Positions 1-5,025 of a stretch of 6,507 bases of DNA are shown in pieces. The notes under the pieces are model-generated. The model was not told the origin of the DNA. It was given only the letters and a program-made list of their open reading frames with translations, and searched no databases. Made by a program: the position numbers and the translations under genes. This DNA comes from Desulfovibrionaceae bacterium (GTDB lineage Bacteria > Desulfobacterota > Desulfovibrionia > Desulfovibrionales > Desulfovibrionaceae). The DNA lies in NCBI GenBank assembly GCA_009783115.1, contig WRHT01000085.1, forward strand, positions 1 through 6,507. The letters run 5' to 3'. The number at the start of each line of letters is the position of its first letter. The stretch's first letter is position 1.

Positions 1-166
1 CGACGCGATCCACGAAAGGCACGATGATGTTCAGCCCGGGCCTGAGCGTATGGGTAAAACGGCCGAAACGCTCCACGGTGTATTCATACCCCTGGGGTAC
101 GGATTTGATGCCCGCCAGCGTGAAGATCGCCGCCAGCGCCAGGATGCCTATGGCAACGTATTCCAT
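1..166 (-). CDS. qmcA: QmcA/stomatin-like SPFH (band 7) membrane protein, N-terminal part
   Basis: Only the first 55 codons are in the window; the gene continues past the left edge. The visible protein starts MEYVAIGILALAAIFTLAGI, one N-terminal membrane span (about residues 4-20). It is followed by KSVPQGYEYTVERFGRF (21-37) and the RPGLNIIVPFVDRV stretch (42-55), the classic opening of the SPFH/band 7 domain in QmcA and bacterial stomatins. These proteins form large membrane-anchored oligomeric assemblies in the inner membrane. They are linked to membrane quality control with FtsH-type proteases, and often lie beside an NfeD partner, which cannot be checked here. The start ATG (166-164, complement) has a strong Shine-Dalgarno TAAGGAG at 174-180, 7 bases upstream. 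It is divergent from the YbaK-like gene. The family call is secure; the symbol is by similarity only. Confidence 0.87.
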   Translation of the reverse strand, partial: MEYVAIGILALAAIFTLAGIKSVPQGYEYTVERFGRFTHTLRPGLNIIVPFVDRV

Positions 167-202
167 GATCCATCTCCTTACATGTCGTCTTGGGGTTAAT
201 TT

Positions 203-231
203 TCTATAGCTTTTTTATCGGGCGCAGGCAA
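203..231 (-). promoter_or_regulatory. Candidate sigma-70 promoter for the leftward SPFH gene
   Basis: On the complement strand a -35 box TTGCCT (226-231) lies 17 bases from a -10 box TATAGA (203-208); each matches the consensus at 4 of 6 positions. It would start transcription around position 196, about 30 bases before the ATG at 166, with the strong ribosome binding site between. Spacing and location fit, but the boxes are only moderate, so this is an inference. A tandem AATCAGGG repeat (230-245) abuts the -35 box. Confidence 0.45.
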
Positions 232-247
232 TCAGGGAATCAGGGAA
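230..247. repeat. Tandem 8-bp direct repeat AATCAGGG x2
   Basis: AATCAGGG occurs twice in perfect tandem at 230-237 and 238-245, followed by AA, so the periodicity runs on for two more bases. It lies in the spacer between the divergent SPFH and YbaK-like genes, beside the candidate -35 box of the leftward promoter. It could be a regulator site with two copies on one DNA face (8-bp steps are not ideal for this) or a slippage duplication. No regulator is identified. Confidence 0.7.
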
Positions 248-288
248 GGCTTGAGTAAAGGGCTTTTTCGGGGTATGCGGTACGGGTT

Positions 289-810
289 ATGCCGGTGGAG
301 AGCGTTAAAAAATACCTCGATTCCTGGGGCAAGGGCGGAGCGGTGCGGGAATTTCAGGTTTCCAGCGCCACCGTGGAGCTTGCGGCCCAGGCCCTGGGGG
401 TGGAAGGGCGGCGCATCGCCAAGACCCTCTGTTTCCGTGGGGACAAGAATGCGGCATATGCCGGGGCCGCCGTTTTTCTGCCGGTCATCCTGCTGGTGGC
501 CGCCGGGGATGCCCGGGCGGACAGCGCCGCTTTCAAGGCCCGCTTCGGGCTGAAGGCTTCCATGCTCGGGCCGGGAGAGGTCCTGTCCCAGACCGGGCAC
601 GGGGTGGGCGGGGTTTGTCCCTTTGATTTGCCCAATCCCCTGGTCCGGGTTTATTTGGATGTCTCCCTGCGGCGCTTTGCCACAGTTTTTCCGGCCTGCG
701 GCAGCGCCAATTCAGCGGTGGAACTTGATTGCGGAGAGCTTTTCGCCATGTCCGGGGCCAGGGACTGGGTGGATGTGTGCAGGTCCTGGCGGGAAGAAAT
801 TGCGCCTTGA
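289..810 (+). CDS. YbaK/EbsC-family aminoacyl-tRNA deacylase-like protein
   Basis: 173 residues, covering the whole YbaK/EbsC (prolyl-tRNA synthetase-associated editing) fold. Members hydrolyse mischarged aminoacyl-tRNAs such as Cys-tRNA(Pro) or Ala-tRNA(Pro) in the cytosol. Family marks visible are SSATVELAAQALGVE (25-39), the RIAKTL segment with Lys45 at the position of the invariant lysine, VAAGDARAD (70-78), the GVGGVCPF loop (105-112) and PACGSANSAVEL (135-146). The hydrophobic run at 61-72 is most likely a core strand, not a membrane span. ATG 289 is chosen because the conserved region starts almost at once and no other start lies between the in-frame stop at 256 and it. No good Shine-Dalgarno precedes it. 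It may be co-transcribed with the small membrane gene 44 bases downstream. Substrate specificity cannot be read from the sequence; a free-standing ProX or YbaK type are both possible. Confidence 0.9.
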   Translation: MPVESVKKYLDSWGKGGAVREFQVSSATVELAAQALGVEGRRIAKTLCFRGDKNAAYAGAAVFLPVILLVAAGDARADSAAFKARFGLKASMLGPGEVLSQTGHGVGGVCPFDLPNPLVRVYLDVSLRRFATVFPACGSANSAVELDCGELFAMSGARDWVDVCRSWREEIAP

Positions 811-854
811 CTTTGGTCGGAAAAAGAAAGAAAAATTTTTGTAGGAGAAAAGTC

Positions 855-1034
855 ATGGCTGGATTTTTTACCACCCTTGCGGAATGGGGCCTGGAACTGT
901 TTGAAGGGGCCATACACTCCACCCCCCAGGGGTTGGTTGGCGTGGGCCTGATTTTCTTTTATTTTACGCTCATTCTCTGTGCCGCGTTTTGGCGCATCGC
1001 CAGGGGGGAGCACCTGGGACATCACCACCATTGA
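855..1034 (+). CDS. Small single-span membrane protein with histidine-rich C-terminal tail
   Basis: 59 residues. The frame is open upstream to 729, but ATG 855 is chosen because it has a clear ribosome binding site (TAGGAG at 842-847) and lies just after the YbaK-like gene; the upstream part overlaps that gene in another frame. An amphipathic N-terminus with acidic residues (MAGFFTTLAEWGLELFEGAI) is followed by one strong membrane span (about 27-46, ending LILCAAFW). Then come RIARGEHLG and four terminal histidines, so five of the last seven residues are His. The basic residues after the span suggest the tail is cytoplasmic. Such a tail could bind a metal ion, but nothing else supports that. 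I do not recognise the family. It may be translated from the YbaK-like transcript. Confidence 0.77.
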   Translation: MAGFFTTLAEWGLELFEGAIHSTPQGLVGVGLIFFYFTLILCAAFWRIARGEHLGHHHH

Positions 1035-1064
1035 AACATTTTTTTAGGGCTTGAGCATTCCCTA

Positions 1065-1079
1065 CAAGATAGGATCTTG
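1065..1079 (+). repeat. Perfect 6-bp inverted repeat overlapping the rplU promoter -35
   Basis: CAAGAT (1065-1070), loop AGG, ATCTTG (1074-1079). The right arm supplies the first three bases of the TTGACT -35 box, and ACTTTT follows. As RNA it could be a weak terminator for the upstream small gene; as DNA it could be an operator. The stem is short and A/T-rich and the T-run is only four bases, so neither role is established. Confidence 0.4.
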
Positions 1080-1105
1080 ACTTTTACGTGTCGCATGGGT
1101 ATAAT
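1077..1105 (+). promoter_or_regulatory. Near-consensus sigma-70 promoter of rplU-rpmA
   Basis: The -35 box TTGACT (1077-1082; 5 of 6) and a perfect -10 box TATAAT (1100-1105) are separated by the ideal 17 bases. Transcription should start near 1112, giving a leader of about 75 bases before the rplU ATG at 1188. A strong promoter is expected for a ribosomal protein operon. It is the best match to the housekeeping consensus that I found in the window. Confidence 0.87.
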
Positions 1106-1187
1106 CCCTTCTCTTTTTTAGAATCCAAAGAGCTTGGTTGTTGCGCTGGATGCGGATTAAATCAGGTTTGCGCTAAGGAAGGTTGTC

Positions 1188-1532
1188 ATGTTCGCGATAG
1201 TTGAAAGCGGTTGCCGGCAGTATCGGGTGGAGGAAGGCGGGCGGATCCGGGTGGATCTGCTGCCCGCTGAAATCGGCGCGGAAGTGCGGCTGGACAAGGT
1301 GCTGCTCCTGGGCGGGAAAAAATTCACCCTGGGCAAGCCGTATATTGAAGGGGCGGTGGTTCTGGCCGAGGTGATCGAGCATATCAAGGACAAGAAGCTG
1401 ATCATCTTCAAGAAGTGGCGGCGCAATGACAGTTTTCGCACCACCGGGCACCGCCAGAAATATACCACCCTTAAGATAAAATCCATCGCGGCCGAGGCCG
1501 GCCGGAAACGGGAGCAGGATCATGGCGCATAA
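1188..1532 (+). CDS. rplU: 50S ribosomal protein L21
   Basis: 114 residues, slightly longer than the usual 100-105. L21 binds 23S rRNA and is part of the large subunit. The N-terminal [17 protein letters not shown] (1-17) corresponds to the usual FAIVxxGGKQYRV. The L21 signature at about 74-97 includes [11 protein letters not shown] and then [13 protein letters not shown]. Cys9-Arg10 replaces the common Gly-Lys. Translation starts at ATG 1188 behind a strong AAGGAAGG (1175-1182). The last 11 bases overlap the start of rpmA, so the C-terminal extension (about 101-114, [12 protein letters not shown]) is partly encoded over the rpmA ribosome binding site. It is first in the operon behind the promoter at 1077-1105. 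Confidence 0.98.
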   Translation: MFAIVESGCRQYRVEEGGRIRVDLLPAEIGAEVRLDKVLLLGGKKFTLGKPYIEGAVVLAEVIEHIKDKKLIIFKKWRRNDSFRTTGHRQKYTTLKIKSIAAEAGRKREQDHGA

Positions 1533-1803
1533 AAAAGCTGGAGGCAGTTCCCGGAACGGGCGGGATAGCCACGGGCAACGGCGGGGCGTTAAACGCTTCG
1601 GCGGCCAGTTGGTGCGGGCGGGGAGCATTATCGTCCGCCAGGTGGGCACGGTGGTGCATCCGGGCAAAAATGTGGGCCTGGGGCGTGACTACACTATTTT
1701 CGCCACCTGTGACGGCACGGTGCGTTTTGAAAAATTTTCACGCAAAAAAAGGGAACTGACCAGGGTGCATGTGATCCCGTCCCCGGCGGAAGCCGCGGCC
1801 TGA
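1522..1803 (+). CDS. rpmA: 50S ribosomal protein L27
   Basis: 93 residues (typical 84-95). L27 sits near the peptidyl transferase centre, its N-terminal tail reaching toward the tRNA ends. The start [20 protein letters not shown] (1-20) is the canonical L27 opening. [19 protein letters not shown] (22-40) and the [15 protein letters not shown] segment (49-63) follow, with a short Ala-rich end. There is no Firmicutes-type cleavable prepeptide before the AHKK sequence. The ribosome binding site GGGAG (1510-1514) lies inside the end of rplU and the two frames overlap by 11 bases, which suggests translational coupling and balanced output of the two proteins. The gene is followed by a hairpin with a T-tract. 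Confidence 0.98.
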   Translation: MAHKKAGGSSRNGRDSHGQRRGVKRFGGQLVRAGSIIVRQVGTVVHPGKNVGLGRDYTIFATCDGTVRFEKFSRKKRELTRVHVIPSPAEAAA

Positions 1804-1834
1804 ATTACCCTGCCTTTGACGATTCTTCATCCGG

Positions 1835-1866
1835 AGCGCTCCTGTCTCAGCGGGCGCTTCTTTTTT
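1835..1866 (+). terminator. Intrinsic terminator or attenuator between rpmA and obgE
   Basis: The stem AGCGCTC (1835-1841) pairs with GGGCGCT (1852-1858), 7 bp including one G-U, with a 10-base loop. It is followed at once by TTCTTTTTT (1858-1866). This has the layout of a Rho-independent terminator. It ends only 16 bases before the obgE start, and I see no convincing promoter after it, so partial read-through into obgE is the likely arrangement. Confidence 0.7.
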
Positions 1867-1882
1867 ACAAAAAGATACAAGT

Positions 1883-2926
1883 ATGCGTTTTATTGACGAA
1901 GCGGAGATAACCCTGCAAGGGGGACGGGGCGGAGCGGGTTGCGTGGCTTTCCGCCGCGAAAAGTTTTTGCCCTTTGGCGGCCCCAGCGGCGGCGACGGAG
2001 GGGATGGCGGCAATGTCATTCTGCGGGCTTCCTCGAAGCTTCTTTCCCTGTACGACTTCCGGCTGAAGCGCAATTACGCGGCCGGAAACGGGCGTCCCGG
2101 CGAAGGCTCCCAGCGCCACGGGCGCAAGGGGGAGGATTTGATCCTGGATCTGCCTGTGGGGGCGCAGATTTTCGCCATTACCGGCAATGAGGAACATCTT
2201 CTGGCGGATCTCCCGGAGGCCGGGGCGGAGTTTTTGGCGGCCAGGGGAGGCCGTGGCGGCAAGGGCAACGAATTTTTCAAAACCTCCACCCAACGGGCTC
2301 CGCGTTTCGCCCAGCCAGGAGAAGAGGGGGAATTCCTGCGTCTGCGCCTGGAACTCAAAATTCTGGCCGACTGCGGCATCATCGGCCTGCCCAATGCCGG
2401 AAAATCCACCTTCATCGCGGCGGTGTCCGCGGCCAGACCCAAGGTAGCTCCTTATCCATTCACCACCCTGGCGCCCAACCTGGGAGTGATCGTCCATGAA
2501 GAGGACCCTGACCGGCGCATGGCTCTGGCGGACATTCCCGGCCTGGTGGAAGGCGCGCACCGGGGGGTGGGACTGGGGCACCGTTTTCTGAAGCATGTGG
2601 AGAGGACCCGTTTCCTCCTGCATCTCCTGAGCGCCGAGGATCTGAACCTGGATGACCCTTGGGCGGGGTTTTCCCTGGTCAATGAGGAGTTGCGCCTCTT
2701 TGACGCTGATTTGGCCGTCCGTCCCCAAGTGGAGGCGGTGAACAAGATTGATCTTTTATCCATGGAGGCGCTGGAGGGCCTGCGCGTCCGGGCGGCCAAG
2801 GAAAAACGGCGGATTTTTTTCGTCTCCGCCAAGGAAGGGCGCGGCCTGGAGGATCTTATGGAGGAAATGTGGAAACTGCGGGAGGATCTGGCCCTGAACC
2901 GGCCCCTGGAATACGCCAGGACTTAA
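1883..2926 (+). CDS. obgE: Obg/CgtA GTPase, 50S ribosome assembly factor
   Basis: 347 residues, a full-length short-form Obg. Obg proteins bind GTP/GDP and act in late 50S assembly and stress control. The glycine-rich Obg fold covers about 1-158, with GGRGGAGCVAFRREKF (13-28), PSGGDGGDGGNV (34-45) and ARGGRGGKGNEFF (120-132). The G domain follows: G1 GLPNAGKST (168-176), G2 region PFTTL (192-196), G3 DIPG (217-220), G4 NKID (287-290) and G5 SAK (315-317). It ends soon after the G domain, without the C-terminal OCT domain of Gram-positive Obg. The ATG at 1883 begins MRFIDEAEITLQGG, the expected family start. The preceding AAAAAGATACAAGT contains no good Shine-Dalgarno, and the terminator-like hairpin is 16 bases upstream, both pointing to lower expression than L21/L27. 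Confidence 0.98.
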   Translation: MRFIDEAEITLQGGRGGAGCVAFRREKFLPFGGPSGGDGGDGGNVILRASSKLLSLYDFRLKRNYAAGNGRPGEGSQRHGRKGEDLILDLPVGAQIFAITGNEEHLLADLPEAGAEFLAARGGRGGKGNEFFKTSTQRAPRFAQPGEEGEFLRLRLELKILADCGIIGLPNAGKSTFIAAVSAARPKVAPYPFTTLAPNLGVIVHEEDPDRRMALADIPGLVEGAHRGVGLGHRFLKHVERTRFLLHLLSAEDLNLDDPWAGFSLVNEELRLFDADLAVRPQVEAVNKIDLLSMEALEGLRVRAAKEKRRIFFVSAKEGRGLEDLMEEMWKLREDLALNRPLEYART

Positions 2927-2944
2927 TCCTTTAAAAGCGGACTC

Positions 2945-2973
2945 TTGCCAAACGCTCGCGGAGATTGTAGAAC
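2945..2973 (+). promoter_or_regulatory. Candidate sigma-70 promoter of the peroxidase gene
   Basis: TTGCCA (2945-2950; 5 of 6 to the -35 consensus) lies 17 bases from TAGAAC (2968-2973; 4 of 6 to the -10 consensus). It would start transcription near 2980, about 25 bases before the peroxidase ATG. It is in the 78-base gap after obgE, where no terminator is evident, so transcription from obgE may also reach the peroxidase. I saw no clear FNR-type (TTGAT-N4-ATCAA) site here. Confidence 0.35.
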
Positions 2974-3004
2974 TGAAGCACACACATAGCAAGGCTGGAA
3001 TACA

Positions 3005-4411
3005 ATGCGGCGTAACTTGGTAATGTTCGGCGTCATGGGAGCGGCGGTGGCCCTGTCTTTTCTGGTTTCTGGAGGGACTCTGGCCGCGGAGGATTTGCGG
3101 CTTCCGTCCATGTCCAAGTTCCAAGAAGTGGGCGTGCTGGTGCGCGACAGGTGCATGGCCTGCCATACCATGGATTATGCCTTGCCTTTTTACGCCAGTA
3201 TCCCCGGCATCAAGCAGATTATTGAACGGGATTACAAAGACGGCCTGCGGGCCATGGATTTGCGGGATGAATTCGGAGAGACCTCCATGGACAGGCCGGT
3301 GAACGAAGCCACCCTGGCCAAAATGGAATGGGTCATGATCAATGAAACCATGCCCCCGGCCAAGTTTGCCGCGGTCCACTGGTCCAGCAAAGTTTCCTCA
3401 CAACAGCGCGAATTGATCCTGGATTGGGTGAAAACCACCCGCGCCGCCCACTATGCCACCGGCTTGGCCAGCCCGGACCGGAGCAACGAGCCGCTTCAGC
3501 CCATGCCGGATTCTTTGCCCGTTGATTTACGCAAGGCCGCCTTGGGCAAGAAACTGTTTGAAGATGCGCGTCTATCTGTGGACAATAGCATTTCCTGCGC
3601 CTCCTGCCACATGCTGGACAAGGGCGGCGCGGACGGGCGGCGTTTTTCCGAAGGCGTGCGCAAACAGCTTGGTGACATCAACTCTCCTCCGGTATTTAAC
3701 GCCGTTTTCAACGTCAGGCAGTTCTGGAACGGCCGGGCCGCGGACTTGGCGGAACAGGCCGATGGCCCGCCTTTCAACCCGGTGGAGATGGGCAGCAGGG
3801 ATTGGAACGAAATCATCAGCAAGCTCCGCCAGGATAGCGCTCTCCAGGAGGAATTCCTGGAGCTTTATCCTGTTTCCGCGCAGGGCGGCGGCTGGAGCGG
3901 AAAGAATATAGCTGACGCTATTAGTGAATATGAAAAGACCCTGATCACCCCCAACAGCCGTTTTGACAAGTGGCTCAAAGGAGACAACGGGGCGATCACC
4001 AGGGAAGAACTGGACGGCTACAGGCGCTTCAAGGCCTATCGCTGTTCTTCCTGCCATGTGGGCAAGTCCGTGGGCGGGCAAACCTTTGAGTACATGGATC
4101 TGAAAGAGGATTACTTCGCCGCCCGGGGCGGGCCGGTCCAGGAATCGGATGTGGGGCTCAAGGCTTTCACCGGGCTGGCTCATGATCTGCACAAGTTCAA
4201 GGTCCCCAACCTGCGCAACGTGGAGCTTACCGCCCCGTACCTGCATGACGGCACGGTGGCCAGCCTGGATGAGGCTGTAAAAATCATGGGTGTTTACCTT
4301 GCCGGTCTTGAAGTGCCGGCCAACGACCGCAAGCTGCTCGTGGCTTTTTTGCGCTCTCTGACAGGTGAATTCCAGGGGAAAAAAGTTTCTGGAGATATAG
4401 TCCCGCAATAG
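3005..4411 (+). CDS. ccp: Three-haem cytochrome c peroxidase (YhjA-like), periplasmic
   Basis: 468 residues. Bacterial cytochrome c peroxidases reduce H2O2 to water with electrons from cytochromes or quinol, in the periplasm. A signal peptide or anchor is clear: basic MRRN, a hydrophobic core (about 6-21), then a GGTLAAED cleavage-like region (23-30). Three haem c sites follow: CMACH (50-54), CASCH (198-202) and CSSCH (347-351). The first sits in an extra N-terminal domain whose pattern (CxxCH, PFYASIPG, NETMPPAKF, VHW, then ILDWVK) resembles the Haem_bd family. The rest is the standard two-haem CCP body, with FNPVEMGS (257-264) around the peroxidatic site, PNLRNVELTAPYLHDG (401-416) and Met428 as probable ligand of the electron-transfer haem. 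E. coli YhjA has the same three-haem plan and nearly the same length. Ribosome binding site AAGG (2991-2994) is modest. No terminator follows, so the next genes may be co-transcribed. Confidence 0.95.
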   Translation: MRRNLVMFGVMGAAVALSFLVSGGTLAAEDLRLPSMSKFQEVGVLVRDRCMACHTMDYALPFYASIPGIKQIIERDYKDGLRAMDLRDEFGETSMDRPVNEATLAKMEWVMINETMPPAKFAAVHWSSKVSSQQRELILDWVKTTRAAHYATGLASPDRSNEPLQPMPDSLPVDLRKAALGKKLFEDARLSVDNSISCASCHMLDKGGADGRRFSEGVRKQLGDINSPPVFNAVFNVRQFWNGRAADLAEQADGPPFNPVEMGSRDWNEIISKLRQDSALQEEFLELYPVSAQGGGWSGKNIADAISEYEKTLITPNSRFDKWLKGDNGAITREELDGYRRFKAYRCSSCHVGKSVGGQTFEYMDLKEDYFAARGGPVQESDVGLKAFTGLAHDLHKFKVPNLRNVELTAPYLHDGTVASLDEAVKIMGVYLAGLEVPANDRKLLVAFLRSLTGEFQGKKVSGDIVPQ

Positions 4412-4494
4412 GCGCGCTTTCCCGCCCCCTAAAGACTCCCCGCATCCGGCCGAAAAGATGGATGTGTATAAGCAATGGAAGTGGGGAGCGCCGC

Positions 4495-5013
4495 ATGCTT
4501 GAATATTACAGATTCAAAGTCATCAGCAATTTGTTTACCAAGGGGCAGATTGAAGCGGCCAGCATGCAGCTTGGCGAGCTACAGAAACGTTATGTGGCCC
4601 TGTGCGAGGAGAATGCCGTTCTCAAGGCCAATGTCCGCGAATATGAAGATGTTTTGTTCATGGAGCGGAATTTTGTTTTTGACGGCAACTGCTACTGGCT
4701 GATTACCGGGAACATACGGCAGGGGCCGTTTTGTCCAAACTGCTACAACAGGTATGGGCAAATGACCCGCCTTGCCGGTTTGCGCCTGCCGGTCTGCCCG
4801 GTCTGTGGAAGCACCTTTGAAAAGACCGGGGCCGAGATGCCCCAGGCGCGCGCTTTGGAGCAATCCGCGGCCGTCCGTTCCCTGCGGGTGATGAGCGCCT
4901 CCAGGGCCGGGGGCGATCCGGGGGCCGGCGAAGCAGAGGAACGCCGGGAACAGGGAGCGGGAGGCGCCGGGAAGGGCAGGCGCAAGGCCGTGCTTTTGCC
5001 CTTTGCGCCCTGA
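4495..5013 (+). CDS. Coiled-coil/zinc-ribbon protein of unknown function
   Basis: 172 residues from ATG 4495. An in-frame ATG at 4462 would add 11 residues, but 4495 is preferred because GGGGAG (4483-4488) stands 6 bases before it and no ribosome binding site precedes 4462. Residues 13-50 (KGQIEAASMQLGELQKRYVA onward) are heptad-like and probably a coiled coil. Then comes CYWLITGNIRQGPFCPNC (66-83), and a second cysteine pair CPVC (101-104). The four cysteines C80, C83, C101 and C104 form a plausible zinc ribbon, resembling the 'W-x-GPFCxxC' end of many small bacterial proteins of unknown function. The tail (about 135-165) is Gly/Ala/Glu/Arg-rich and probably disordered. No signal peptide or membrane span, so cytosolic. 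The next gene starts 12 bases after its stop, so the two are probably coupled. I do not recognise a named family. Confidence 0.77.
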   Translation: MLEYYRFKVISNLFTKGQIEAASMQLGELQKRYVALCEENAVLKANVREYEDVLFMERNFVFDGNCYWLITGNIRQGPFCPNCYNRYGQMTRLAGLRLPVCPVCGSTFEKTGAEMPQARALEQSAAVRSLRVMSASRAGGDPGAGEAEERREQGAGGAGKGRRKAVLLPFAP

Positions 5014-5025
5014 CAGGAGTATGCT

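Noticed and set aside
24..209. 61-codon plus-strand open frame at the left edge
   Set aside because: The opposite strand encodes a clear SPFH N-terminus with a strong ribosome binding site.
807..836. TTGACT over the YbaK-like stop codon with AAAAAT 18 bases on, as a promoter for the small membrane gene
   Set aside because: The -10 is poor, and transcription would start at about 843, inside the ribosome binding site of the next gene.
1865..2728. 287-codon minus-strand open frame opposite obgE
   Set aside because: obgE is certain on the plus strand with all G motifs; the antisense product has no family resemblance.
3572..4408. 278-codon minus-strand open frame opposite the peroxidase
   Set aside because: The plus strand encodes a peroxidase with three haem sites throughout this region; the antisense frame shows no motifs.
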